Origin: CAVVAH01 sp963746175
GTDB taxonomy: Bacteria > Actinomycetota > Actinomycetes > JACCUZ01
Assembly: GCA_963746175.1 (NCBI GenBank)
Contig: CAVVAH010000001.1
Coordinates: 186,001 to 250,000, forward strand
Direction: 5' to 3'
Length of the DNA stretch: 64,000 nucleotides
In this document: one piece after another, positions 34,391 to 45,761 of the stretch
How the letters are laid out: each line of letters begins with the position of its first letter
Position numbering within the stretch: position 1 is the stretch's first letter
Program-made: the position numbers and the translations under genes
The notes under the pieces: model-generated
Told to the model about the DNA's origin: nothing
Database searches by the model: none
What the model saw: the letters and a program-made list of their open reading frames with translations, nothing else

Positions 34391-34672
34391 GTGGCGTCAG
34401 GGGACGGGCACGACGACGGGCGCGGGTTCCTCCGCGACATGACAGCTCAATCGGCGCGGGCGTACGACTTCGACCGTCGACTGCAGTGGTTCCGGCTGAG
34501 CAAGCGGCTCCGCGGCGACGCCTCGGGCATGGCGGTGCTCCCCGCACCTGACGTGGTCGACCTGCGAGACCACCCCGAGCCGGTCGCCGCCCCGGTCACG
34601 ACCAGCGCGGCGCCGGCGGTACCTCGCCCGCGCCGTCGAGCGTCAGGTCCTGACCGGCCGACCGCCCGGTGA
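34391..34672 (+). CDS. Possible small protein (uncertain)
   Basis: A 93-codon frame from GTG 34391 (or ATG 34439) has AYDFDRRLQWFRLSKRLRGDASGMAVLPAPDVVDL, with third-position GC bias over the first 50 codons. Its last 77 bases lie antisense over the 3' end of the maleylpyruvate isomerase-like gene, where codon bias fades. It could be a real short gene ending later than annotated, or chance. No domain is visible. Confidence 0.3.
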   Translation: MASGDGHDDGRGFLRDMTAQSARAYDFDRRLQWFRLSKRLRGDASGMAVLPAPDVVDLRDHPEPVAAPVTTSAAPAVPRPRRRASGPDRPTAR

Positions 34673-35324
34673 GCCACGCGGCGAGCGCGGTGGTGGACCC
34701 GGTCAGCTCGGGACCGTCGGCGGCCACCTCCCAGCGCGCGTCCCGGTCGACGGCCACCAGCGTCCCGACCGGGCAGTCCCGGGCGTCCTTGAAGAGGCCG
34801 GCCAGCTGGTCGAGCGTGCGCCCGGCGAACTCCGGGTCCCAGTCGCCGGGGCCGTAGCCCGCGTCCAGGTCGACGTGGTGGATCTCGACCTCCCGGGTCC
34901 GGATCGCCGGGATCTCCCAGCCGTACGCCGTCGCGCCGGACCGCATCGCGACCTCGCGTGCCTGCGCCTCGGGCGGGAAGTCGGCGAACGCCTCGAGCAG
35001 CCGCTCGGCGGAGTCGGCGAGGTCGATCCGGAGGTCTGCGAGGTGCCGGCCGGCGCCGGCCTCGATGGCCGTCTCCCGGGCGTCCGGTCCGCCGGGGTAC
35101 ATCGGCCGGCCGTCCCCGGTCACGGCGGCGAGGACCAGGTTGGCCAGCCCGTCGGCGTTGCGGGCGAGGTGCGTGAGGACGTGGCCGCGGCTCCAGCCGG
35201 GCAGCAGGGACGGCTCCCGGCAGGCTTCCTCGCTCAGGCCGTCGACGCTGGTCAGGAGCCGGTCGGTGGCCGCCGCCATCTCGTCCAGCGCCGCCTGGAG
35301 GTCCCGCCCGTCCGCACCTGTCAT
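34596..35324 (-). CDS. Maleylpyruvate isomerase/mycothiol-dependent (DinB-like) family protein
   Basis: A 242-residue protein from ATG 35324. The N-terminal four-helix DinB-like domain includes LPGWSRGHVLTHLARNADGL, with the first metal-binding His (about residue 52) in GHVLTHLA. EIPAIRTREVEIHHVDLDAGY supplies two further His residues (about 163-164), and a C-terminal SCP2-like/MDMPI_C domain completes the protein. The Actinobacteria-specific family uses mycothiol as cofactor, giving a useful taxonomic hint. Substrate unknown. It is divergent from uvrA by 99 bp. Confidence 0.85.
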   Translation of the reverse strand: MTGADGRDLQAALDEMAAATDRLLTSVDGLSEEACREPSLLPGWSRGHVLTHLARNADGLANLVLAAVTGDGRPMYPGGPDARETAIEAGAGRHLADLRIDLADSAERLLEAFADFPPEAQAREVAMRSGATAYGWEIPAIRTREVEIHHVDLDAGYGPGDWDPEFAGRTLDQLAGLFKDARDCPVGTLVAVDRDARWEVAADGPELTGSTTALAAWLTGRSAGQDLTLDGAGEVPPAPRWS

Positions 35325-35423
35325 GCGCCGACGGTACTTGTCCGACCCGCCGCTTAGCATGGACGTGCGGGGTCGCGGCCCTGCGCGACCCGCCCCGACC
35401 GCCACCGGCCGAGAAGGATCTTC

Positions 35424-38507
<3,084 letters not shown>

Positions 38508-38541
38508 GTCGGGCTGCCGGCCTTTGCAGGACGGCTGGGGG

Positions 38542-38579
38542 CCCGGTTGGGACCGCACGGGGGAACGACCCCAACCGGG
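38542..38579 (+). terminator. Long inverted repeat after uvrA
   Basis: CCCGGTTGGG (38542-38551) and CCCAACCGGG (38570-38579) form a perfect 10-bp stem with an 18-nt loop, 34 bp after the uvrA stop. There is no T-run, so it may be an imperfect intrinsic terminator for uvrA, and perhaps for the convergent response regulator gene ending at 38722. Confidence 0.5.
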
Positions 38580-38721
38580 TCTCGGCAGGTGACAGGACGG
38601 CAGGCCCCGACGACTGCACGACGGGTGTCGCGTCACCGACCACGACCAGAGTGCCAGCCGGCCGCGCGCCCGGCGAGGTCCTGATGAACGGTTCTCCGCT
38701 AGTGCATCGGTGCCGGTCCGG

Positions 38722-39168
38722 TCAGCGGACCTGGCCCGACCGACCTACCAGGTCCTCCAGCCGCCGCCGCACGTCTCCCGCGCAGCCCGCGATGACGAAC
38801 AGCATCCCCTCGCCGCACCGGCGGACGCAGGTCGCGAGGTCCTCGTCCAGGGCGCCCTTCGCGACGTACGCCGTGGCGCCGGCCGCCAGCATCGCCAGCG
38901 CGGTGTCCGCGTCGTCCCGGGCGCTCAGGCACATGATCCGGGTGCTCGGCCAGCGCTGGGCGATCTCGGCGGCCAGCGCCGCGCCGCCGCCGGGCATCTG
39001 GACGTCGAGGACCGCGACGTCGGGCCGGTGCAGGTCGCACGCCTCGAGCACGAGCCGGCCGGTGGCGACCGCGGCCACGACCTCGAGGCCGGCCGAGGTG
39101 GACAGGACGTCGCGTGCCGCTGCCAGGAAGGCGTCGTTGTCGTCGGCGACGACGATGCGCAGCGGCAC
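38722..39168 (-). CDS. Single-domain response regulator
   Basis: A 148-residue protein; GTG 39168 after GGAAGGAC. Receiver-domain features are VVADDNDAF (acidic pocket), VAVLDVQMPGG (phospho-acceptor Asp about residue 53), IMCLSARDDAD (Thr/Ser switch) and AYVAKGAL (Lys). No HTH output domain follows, only a short helix, so it probably works through protein contacts or as a phosphate sink. It is divergent from the LuxR-type regulator and close to a multi-PAS kinase that may phosphorylate it. Confidence 0.85.
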   Translation of the reverse strand: MPLRIVVADDNDAFLAAARDVLSTSAGLEVVAAVATGRLVLEACDLHRPDVAVLDVQMPGGGAALAAEIAQRWPSTRIMCLSARDDADTALAMLAAGATAYVAKGALDEDLATCVRRCGEGMLFVIAGCAGDVRRRLEDLVGRSGQVR

Positions 39169-39351
39169 GCCGGGCGTCCTTCCGAGGCAGGGGTTGAGGT
39201 CCGATGATCTCGGTGTGCGGGCACGCAGGGAACCCCTCGCTCAGACCTCCGGCGGTGGTGCCCATGCACTATCGGGATACGACCACGGACAGTCGGAGCG
39301 CCGTGGCAGGCTGTACGCGACCAGCAGCCGACGGAGGGCGGGGGCTCGAAC

Positions 39352-40056
39352 ATGACCACCACTCCGGACGCCGTCGGATCCGCGGGAACAGGTCGCGCTG
39401 GCGTGGTGCGCCTGCTGATCGTGGACGACCACGACATGTTCGCCGAGAGCCTCCGGCTCGCGCTGTCGGTGGAGGCCGACATGACGGTGGTGGGCACCGC
39501 CTCCACCCTTGCCAGGGCCCGGGCGATGATCGTCTCCGACGCCCCCGACGTCGTGCTGCTCGACCACCGGCTGCCGGACGGCCTGGGCGTCGACGCGATC
39601 GCCGAGCTGAAGGCGCTGCGGCCGGGCGCCCGGATCGTGGTGCTGACGGCTGCCGCCGAGGACTCGGTGCTCGTCGCTGCCACCGAGGCCGGCTGCGCCG
39701 GGTTCATCCTCAAGACCAGCCCGCTCGACGAGCTGGTCGCCGCGGTCCGGACTGCTGCCGCCGGCGAGATGATGGTGAGCTCCGACCTGCTGGGCCGGCT
39801 GCTCAACCGGCTGCACCACCGGGACGAGCGACCGTCCCACGACCTGACCGCGCGCGAGCGAGAGATCCTCGGGCTGATCGCTGAGGGCCTGACCAACGGC
39901 GCGATCGCGAAGCGGCTGTTCATCTCCGTCAACACGGTGCGCAACCACGTGCAGAACATCCTCGCCAAGCTGGACGCGCACTCCAAGCTGGAGGCGCTCT
40001 CGGTCGCGATCCGCGACGGGCTGATCGACCCGCCCGGGGGTGCGGCGCCGGCATGA
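39352..40056 (+). CDS. NarL/FixJ-type (LuxR) response regulator
   Basis: A 234-residue protein. The receiver domain has LLIVDDHDMFAES, VVLLDHRLPDG (phospho-Asp about residue 67) and FILKTSP (Lys). The LuxR HTH domain has LTAREREILGLIAEGLTNGAIAKRLFISVNTVRNHVQNILAKLDAHSKLEA. It probably activates or represses transcription once phosphorylated by the histidine kinase encoded next, with which it overlaps by ATGA at 40053. That overlap makes them a cognate pair. Confidence 0.93.
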   Translation: MTTTPDAVGSAGTGRAGVVRLLIVDDHDMFAESLRLALSVEADMTVVGTASTLARARAMIVSDAPDVVLLDHRLPDGLGVDAIAELKALRPGARIVVLTAAAEDSVLVAATEAGCAGFILKTSPLDELVAAVRTAAAGEMMVSSDLLGRLLNRLHHRDERPSHDLTAREREILGLIAEGLTNGAIAKRLFISVNTVRNHVQNILAKLDAHSKLEALSVAIRDGLIDPPGGAAPA

Positions 40057-42158
40057 CTGCTCCGACCACCCGGTCGACGCGCGACCTGGTGCTCGAAGGG
40101 TTGCTGCGGAGCGCCCCGCTGTCCGTGTTCGGCTACGACGCCGCCGGCGTCTGCTTCTTCTCCGAGGGAGCTGCGCTGCACGACATGGGCGTCCGGCCGG
40201 GCGAGCTGGTCGGCAAGAACCTCTGGGAGCTGTACGCCGACGCGCCGCACATCGTCGAGCGGATGAAACGCGCACTCGCCGGTGAGACGTTCCGCGAGAC
40301 CGACACGGTGCGCGACCGCACGTACGACACGTGGTACCTGCCGCTGACGGAACCGGCGGACGGGGACCCCAGTGCCGCCGGCATCACCATCGACGTCACG
40401 GACCGGGCCGCCGCCGAGGCGGCCGAGCAGCTGTACCGCGCCTTCGCCGAGGCGGCGCCGCAGTTCATCGCGCTGGCCCGGCTCGACGGTGCGGTGATCT
40501 ACGTCAACCCGGGTGGTCGCCGGCTGGCGGGCATCCCGGACGACGTCGATGTCACCACGACGTCGATCGCGGACTTCCTCACGCCCGAAGGTCTGGCCGC
40601 CAGCATCGAGGTCGAGCAGCCGGCCGTCGTGCGCGACGGCCGCTGGACCGGCGAGACGACGCTGCGGCACTGGCCGACCGGCGAGGGCATCCCCGTGCAC
40701 GTGTCCTCCTTCCTGGTGTCCGACCCCGAGACCGGGCAGCCGATGGCGCTGGCCACCGTGCAGTCGGACCTGCGCGAGGTCATCGCCGGCCGGCTGGCGG
40801 TCCAGCGCCAGGTCGCCTACCAGCGCGGTCTGCTGCACCACCTCCACGAGGCGCAGGAGGCCGAGCGGCAGCGGATCGCCGCGGACATCCACGACGACAC
40901 CGTCCAGGTGATGGCGGCCGTCAACATCCGGCTCCAGTCGTTGCGGCGGGCGCTCGACCCGGTGCTCCCGCCGGAGCGCGGAGCGGAGCTCGAGGCTCTC
41001 GACCGCAGCGTCCGCGACGCCACCGCCCGGCTGCGCCGGTTGCTCGTCGAGCTCGACCAGCCGGCAGTCGACGAGGACGACGTGCAGCGGGCGCTGCAGT
41101 CGACGGCCGACGACACGCTCGCCGGCGGCGGGCCGGCGGCCGAGGTGCTGGTTGACGTCGAGAGCGAGCCCTCGCCGATCGTCGCCCGCGCTCTGGTCCG
41201 CGTCGCGCACGAGGCTCTCACCAACGTCCGCAAGCACGCCGGCGCCAGCAGCGTCGCGGTGCGGCTCGAGCAGGATGCCGGCGAGTACGTCCTGCAGGTC
41301 GTGGACGACGGGTCGGGCATGGCCGCCGACGCGGACCGCCCGGGCCTGTCGCACCGGGGGCTCCGGGGCATGGTCGAGCGGGTGGCTGCGGTCGGCGGCA
41401 CCCTGATGGTCACCGACCGGTCCGGTGGCGGGGTCGTGGTCGAGGCCCGCGTCCCGTTCCTCATGGGGCACCCCGAGCAGGGCACGTCGTTCCCGACCTC
41501 GCGGATCTTCCTCGAGCAGGTGATGGAGACCATCGCCGACGGCTACACCGCCGTCGACGCGGACTGGCGCTACGTGTACGTCAACCGGGCGGCGTACGCC
41601 CTGCTGCACCGGGACCCGGCGGACTCGCTCATCGGAAAGCGCCTCTGGGACGAGTTCGACGTCGCTCCGGAGTTCGCCGCCGCCTACCACCAGGCGCGCG
41701 ACGAGGGCGTCGAGGTCGAGGTCACCGGCTACCACGAACCGTGGGACACCTGGATCCTCAACCGGGTCCTTCCGACGGCCGGCGGCCTGTCGATCTTCGG
41801 CCGCAACGTGACCGAGCAGATGCGCCGCCGCGACGAGGTCGCGCACCAGGCCCGCCTGGTCCGCACCGGCCGCGCCCTTGGTCTGGCCCTCGCGGCCGGA
41901 GGTGCCGACGACGCGGCGGTGCTCGGTGCGGCGGCGGCCGCGATCGTGGAGTCGTGGCCGGTCCGGGGCATGCGAGTGGTGTGGCCGGGCGGCACGGTCG
42001 ACGCCGGCGTCCTGTCCGGGCCGGTCCGCCAGGTCCCTCTGGTCGCCGACGGTTCCGAGGTCGGGGCCGTCGAGCTGGTCGGTGAGGAGGACCCGGTGGA
42101 CCCGGACGTGCTCCACCTGCTGGCCGTCCGGCTGTCCGCGGCGGCGTCCGGCACCTGA
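40053..42158 (+). CDS. Multi-PAS hybrid-order sensor histidine kinase (HisKA_3)
   Basis: A 701-residue soluble protein. PAS-like segments at about 20-115 and 130-245 precede the kinase core. AEQQRIAADIHDDTVQVMAAVN-like sequence (His about residue 279) is the HisKA_3 dimerisation/phosphorylation helix, and LTNVRKHAGASS, VDDGSGM and GLRGMVERV form the HATPase (N, G1, G2). A third PAS-like domain (about 485-590: DGYTAVDADWRYVYVNRAA) and a GAF-like segment follow at the C-terminus, after the catalytic core, an unusual order. No membrane helices are seen, so the signal is intracellular. The response regulator gene upstream overlaps this start. Confidence 0.85.
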   Translation: MTAPTTRSTRDLVLEGLLRSAPLSVFGYDAAGVCFFSEGAALHDMGVRPGELVGKNLWELYADAPHIVERMKRALAGETFRETDTVRDRTYDTWYLPLTEPADGDPSAAGITIDVTDRAAAEAAEQLYRAFAEAAPQFIALARLDGAVIYVNPGGRRLAGIPDDVDVTTTSIADFLTPEGLAASIEVEQPAVVRDGRWTGETTLRHWPTGEGIPVHVSSFLVSDPETGQPMALATVQSDLREVIAGRLAVQRQVAYQRGLLHHLHEAQEAERQRIAADIHDDTVQVMAAVNIRLQSLRRALDPVLPPERGAELEALDRSVRDATARLRRLLVELDQPAVDEDDVQRALQSTADDTLAGGGPAAEVLVDVESEPSPIVARALVRVAHEALTNVRKHAGASSVAVRLEQDAGEYVLQVVDDGSGMAADADRPGLSHRGLRGMVERVAAVGGTLMVTDRSGGGVVVEARVPFLMGHPEQGTSFPTSRIFLEQVMETIADGYTAVDADWRYVYVNRAAYALLHRDPADSLIGKRLWDEFDVAPEFAAAYHQARDEGVEVEVTGYHEPWDTWILNRVLPTAGGLSIFGRNVTEQMRRRDEVAHQARLVRTGRALGLALAAGGADDAAVLGAAAAAIVESWPVRGMRVVWPGGTVDAGVLSGPVRQVPLVADGSEVGAVELVGEEDPVDPDVLHLLAVRLSAAASGT

Positions 42159-42211
42159 GACGGGACAGACCAGGCAGAAACCCCACGCGACCACCGTGCG
42201 TAGGGACTTCC

Positions 42212-42712
42212 ATGGACCTGACATCCCCTGACGACTCCGCACGTCCGCCTTCCGACGCGGGTGCGGGTGCCAGCCGCCGGCAGGTGCTCGGCCTGGCCGT
42301 CGTGGTCGGCACCGGGCTGCCGCTCCTGTCCTCGTGCGGCGGTGGCGACGACGACACGACCACGACCGGCGGGTCGTCGGGCGGCACCGCGTCGCCGACG
42401 TCCGGCGCGAGCAGCAGCGAGCCGGCGGGGCCGCTGGTCGCGACCGGCAAGGTGCCGGTCAACGGCGGCGTGATCCTCGAGGGCAAGAAGATCGTGGTGA
42501 CGCAGCCGACCGAGGGGACGTTCAAGGCGTTCACCGCGGTGTGCACCCACGAGGCGTGTCTCGTCGGCAGCGTCAAGGACGGCGTCATCAGCTGCCCCTG
42601 CCACGGTTCCGCCTACAGCGCCACCGATGGCTCGGTGCAGAACGGCCCGGCCACCAGACCGCTGAAGGAGTTCTCCGTCACCGTGCAGGACGGGGAGGTC
42701 GTCGAGGCCTGA
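42212..42712 (+). CDS. Rieske [2Fe-2S] protein, Tat-exported lipoprotein
   Basis: A 166-residue protein from ATG 42212. The N-terminus has SRRQVLGLAVVVGTGLPLLSSC, a twin-arginine signal ending in a lipobox (LSSC, lipidated Cys about 45). A Gly/Ser/Thr/Asp-rich spacer leads to the Rieske fold. VCTHEACLVG and ISCPCHGSAYSATDG supply the CxH...CxxH-type ligands, and GPATRPLKEFSV ends the domain. It resembles the small actinobacterial lipoprotein Rieske proteins rather than the cytochrome bc1 subunit. It probably serves as an extracytoplasmic electron carrier, partner unknown. It is monocistronic. Confidence 0.88.
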   Translation: MDLTSPDDSARPPSDAGAGASRRQVLGLAVVVGTGLPLLSSCGGGDDDTTTTGGSSGGTASPTSGASSSEPAGPLVATGKVPVNGGVILEGKKIVVTQPTEGTFKAFTAVCTHEACLVGSVKDGVISCPCHGSAYSATDGSVQNGPATRPLKEFSVTVQDGEVVEA

Positions 42713-42767
42713 GCGCCTCGACGCCCGGCCGGCGAGCTGGCCGTCTGCGCTCGACGGTCGCCGGTCG

Positions 42768-42773
42768 TAGTGT
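42768..42773 (+). promoter_or_regulatory. -10 element TAGTGT for leaderless uvrC
   Basis: TAGTGT ends 6 nt before the GTG at 42780 and no Shine-Dalgarno precedes it. Confidence 0.5.
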
Positions 42774-42779
42774 TGCCGG

Positions 42780-44831
42780 GTGGCAGATCCGGCGTCGTAC
42801 CGCCCCGCGCCGGGTGCGGTCCCGGACGGGCCCGGCGTGTACCGGTTCCGCGACGAGCGCGACCGGGTCATCTACGTCGGGAAGGCGAGCAACCTGCGCG
42901 CCCGCCTGGGTTCCTACTTCCAGGACCTGGCCAACCTGCACCCGCGGACCCAGACGATGGTCACGAGCGCTTCGCGCGTCGAGTGGACCGTCGTCCGCAA
43001 CGAGGTCGAGGCGCTCCAGCTGGAGTACAGCTGGATCAAGGAGTTCGACCCCCGCTTCAACATCAAGTACCGCGACGACAAGAGCTACCCGAGCCTCGCC
43101 GTGACCCTGAACGAGGAGTTCCCGCGGCTGCAGGTCATGCGCGGGCCCAAGAAGAAGGGCGTCCGCTACTTCGGCCCGTACTCGCACGCCTGGGCGATCC
43201 GCGAGACCCTCGACCTGCTGCTCCGGGTGTTCCCGGCCCGCACCTGCTCGGCCGGGGTCTTCAAGCGGGCCGGCCAGGTCGGCCGCCCCTGCCTGCTGGG
43301 CTACATCGGCAAGTGCTCCGCGCCGTGCGTCGGGCGGGTCAGCGCCGACGAGCACCGCCGGATCGTCGAGGACTTCTGCGACTTCATGGCCGGTCAGACG
43401 TCGACGTACCTGCGCCGGCTCGAGAAGGACATGCAGGTCGCGGCGGCCGGTCAGGAGTACGAGCGGGCGGCCCGGCTGCGTGACGACATCAAGGCCCTCG
43501 AACGCGCCGTCGAGAAGCAGTCGGTGGTGCTGGGTGACGGCACCGACGCCGACGTCGTCGCCTTCGCCGAGGACCCGCTCGAGGCTGCCGTGCAGGTGTT
43601 CTACGTCCGTGGCGGTCGGGTGCGCGGGCAGCGCGGCTGGGTGGTGGACAAGGTCGAGGACCTCACGACCGGCGACCTCGTGGAGCACTTCATCCAGCAG
43701 GTCTACGGCGGCATCGGCGAGACGGGGGACGCGGCCAGCGGCTGGGGCGACGCCGTCCCTCGCGAGGTGCTGGTTCCCGCTCTGCCGCCGGACGCGGCAG
43801 CCGTGCAGGAGTGGCTGTCGACGATGCGCGGCAGCAATGTCGACCTGCGAGTGCCGCAGCGCGGCGACAAGCGGTCCCTCATGGAGACGGTGGCGCGGAA
43901 CGCGGCCCAGTCCCTCGCGCTGCACAAGACGAAGCGGGGCAGCGACCTCACGACGCGCAGCCAGGCGCTCCAGGAGCTGCAGGACGCCCTGGGCCTCGAC
44001 GAGGCGCCGCTGCGGATCGAGTGCTTCGACGTCTCCCACCTCCAGGAGAGCGACGTCGTCGCCTCGCAGGTCGTCTTCGAGGACGGCCTGGCCCGCAAGT
44101 CCGAGTACCGCCGCTACGTCGTGCGCGGCTACGCCGGCCGCGGCGACGTCGCCTCCATCTACGAGGTGATCAGCAGGCGGTTCCGCCGCTACGTGGAGGA
44201 GCGGGCCGAGACCGGCGAGATCGAGGGGGCCACGGACGACGCCGAGGTCCCGGCGGGCATCGACCCGGAGACCGGCCGGCCGCGGCGGTTCGCCTACCCG
44301 CCCAACCTGGTGGTGGTCGACGGCGGCGCACCGCAGGTCGCGGCTGCCCAGCGGGCGCTCGACGAGCTCGGCGTCGACGACGTCGCCCTCTGCGGCCTCG
44401 CCAAGCGGCTGGAGGAGGTGTGGCTGCCCGGTGACCCGCACCCGGTGGTGCTGCCGCGCACCAGCGAGGGCCTGTACCTGCTGCAGCGGCTCCGGGACGA
44501 GGCGCACCGGTTCGCCATCACCCACCACCGTGGTCGACGGTCGCGGACCATGACCGAGAGCGCCCTCGACGGGGTCCCCGGACTGGGCGCGACCCGTCGC
44601 AAGGCGCTGCTCAAGCACTTCGGCTCGCTCAAGCGGCTGCGCGCTGCCACCGTCGACGAGGTCGTCGAGGTGCCCGGGGTCGGCCGCCGGACGGCCGAGG
44701 CCGTGGTCGGCGCGCTGGCCGCGCAGGCCGCGCACCGGCCACAACCCGCCGTGAACACCGCGACCGGTGAGATCCTTGACGACACGACGGATGCCCCCGC
44801 CGCCGTCCCCGTCGTCGAGGAGAAGCCGTGA
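42780..44831 (+). CDS. uvrC: UvrC, excinuclease ABC subunit C
   Basis: A 683-residue protein; GTG 42780, apparently leaderless. The N-terminal GIY-YIG nuclease reads GVYRFRD...VIYVGKASNLRARLGSYF. The UvrBC-interaction (UVR) motif follows (QEYERAARLRDDIKALERAV), then the RNase H-like C-terminal nuclease with IECFDVSHLQ, VVVDGGAPQV and a helix-hairpin-helix end (LDGVPGLGATRRKALLKHFGSLK, VPGVGRRTAEAV). It makes both incisions around lesions marked by UvrA and UvrB. It overlaps rapZ by GTGA; the uvrC-rapZ-yvcK-whiA order is conserved in Actinobacteria. Confidence 0.97.
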   Translation: MADPASYRPAPGAVPDGPGVYRFRDERDRVIYVGKASNLRARLGSYFQDLANLHPRTQTMVTSASRVEWTVVRNEVEALQLEYSWIKEFDPRFNIKYRDDKSYPSLAVTLNEEFPRLQVMRGPKKKGVRYFGPYSHAWAIRETLDLLLRVFPARTCSAGVFKRAGQVGRPCLLGYIGKCSAPCVGRVSADEHRRIVEDFCDFMAGQTSTYLRRLEKDMQVAAAGQEYERAARLRDDIKALERAVEKQSVVLGDGTDADVVAFAEDPLEAAVQVFYVRGGRVRGQRGWVVDKVEDLTTGDLVEHFIQQVYGGIGETGDAASGWGDAVPREVLVPALPPDAAAVQEWLSTMRGSNVDLRVPQRGDKRSLMETVARNAAQSLALHKTKRGSDLTTRSQALQELQDALGLDEAPLRIECFDVSHLQESDVVASQVVFEDGLARKSEYRRYVVRGYAGRGDVASIYEVISRRFRRYVEERAETGEIEGATDDAEVPAGIDPETGRPRRFAYPPNLVVVDGGAPQVAAAQRALDELGVDDVALCGLAKRLEEVWLPGDPHPVVLPRTSEGLYLLQRLRDEAHRFAITHHRGRRSRTMTESALDGVPGLGATRRKALLKHFGSLKRLRAATVDEVVEVPGVGRRTAEAVVGALAAQAAHRPQPAVNTATGEILDDTTDAPAAVPVVEEKP

Positions 44832-45760
44832 GCGAGTCTCGACCCACCGCTCCCGCACCGCTGGAGGTGGCCGAGGTCACCGAGATCGCGACCGAGGGGG
44901 CACACCTGCCGGACCTCGCGATCATCACCGGCATGTCCGGCGCGGGCCGGAGCACCGCGGCCAACGTGCTCGAGGACCTCGGCTGGTTCGTCGTCGACAA
45001 CCTGCCGCCGGCGCTGCTGCCGACACTCGCCGAGCTGGGTGGCCGGTCGCGCGGCGACGTCGCCCGGATGGCCGCGGTCGTCGACGTCCGCAGCCGGGCC
45101 TTCTTCGCCGACCTCACGGCGGCACTGGCCCAGCTGGCCGACGACGGCAGCGACCCACGGATCGTCTTCCTGGAGGCCTCCGACGACGCGCTCGTGCGCC
45201 GGCACGAGGCCGTCCGGCGGCCGCACCCGTTGCAGGGCGACGGCCGGCTCGTCGACGGCATCGCCCGCGAGCGCGAGATGCTGCGCGACCTCCGCGCGGA
45301 GGCCGACATCGTGCTCGACACCACGGACCTCAACGTCCACGAGCTCGGTTCAAAGGTGATCGCCGCCTTCCAGCAGACCGAGCCCGGCCTGCACGCCACC
45401 GTGATGTCGTTCGGCTTCAAGTACGGACTGCCGGTCGACGCCGACCTCGTCGTCGACTGCCGGTTCCTGCCCAACCCGCACTGGGTGCCCGAGCTCCGTC
45501 CCCTGACCGGCCGCGACGCGCCGGTCCGCGACTACGTGATGTCCCAGGTCGGCGCCGACGACTTCCTCGCGACGTACGAGCACCTGCTCGACGTCATCGG
45601 GGCCGGCTACCAGCGGGAGGGGAAGCGCTACGTCACCCTCGCCGTCGGCTGCACCGGGGGGAAGCACCGCTCGGTCGCCATGGCCGAGGAGCTGGCCCGC
45701 CGGCTCACCGCGCACGACGTCGACACCGCCGTCGTCCATCGAGACCTCGGGCGGGAGTGA
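44828..45760 (+). CDS. rapZ: RapZ/YvcJ-like P-loop nucleotide-binding protein
   Basis: A 310-residue protein from GTG 44828, overlapping the uvrC stop. IITGMSGAGRSTAANVLEDLGWFVVDNLPP contains the Walker A GMSGAGRS. Further family motifs are FLEASDDALVRRHEAVRRPHPL, SFGFKYGLPVDADLVVDCRFLPNPHW and VAVGCTGGKHRSVAMAEELA. In E. coli the homolog controls amino-sugar synthesis through small RNAs. In Actinobacteria and Firmicutes it binds nucleotides and its role is less defined, but it always sits beside YvcK and WhiA. Fused regulation with cell envelope synthesis is inferred. Confidence 0.93.
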   Translation: MSESRPTAPAPLEVAEVTEIATEGAHLPDLAIITGMSGAGRSTAANVLEDLGWFVVDNLPPALLPTLAELGGRSRGDVARMAAVVDVRSRAFFADLTAALAQLADDGSDPRIVFLEASDDALVRRHEAVRRPHPLQGDGRLVDGIAREREMLRDLRAEADIVLDTTDLNVHELGSKVIAAFQQTEPGLHATVMSFGFKYGLPVDADLVVDCRFLPNPHWVPELRPLTGRDAPVRDYVMSQVGADDFLATYEHLLDVIGAGYQREGKRYVTLAVGCTGGKHRSVAMAEELARRLTAHDVDTAVVHRDLGRE

Positions 45761-45761
45761 C

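Noticed and set aside
35325..35423. LexA box upstream of uvrA
   Set aside because: No CGAAC-N-GTTCG-like dyad was found between the divergent starts.
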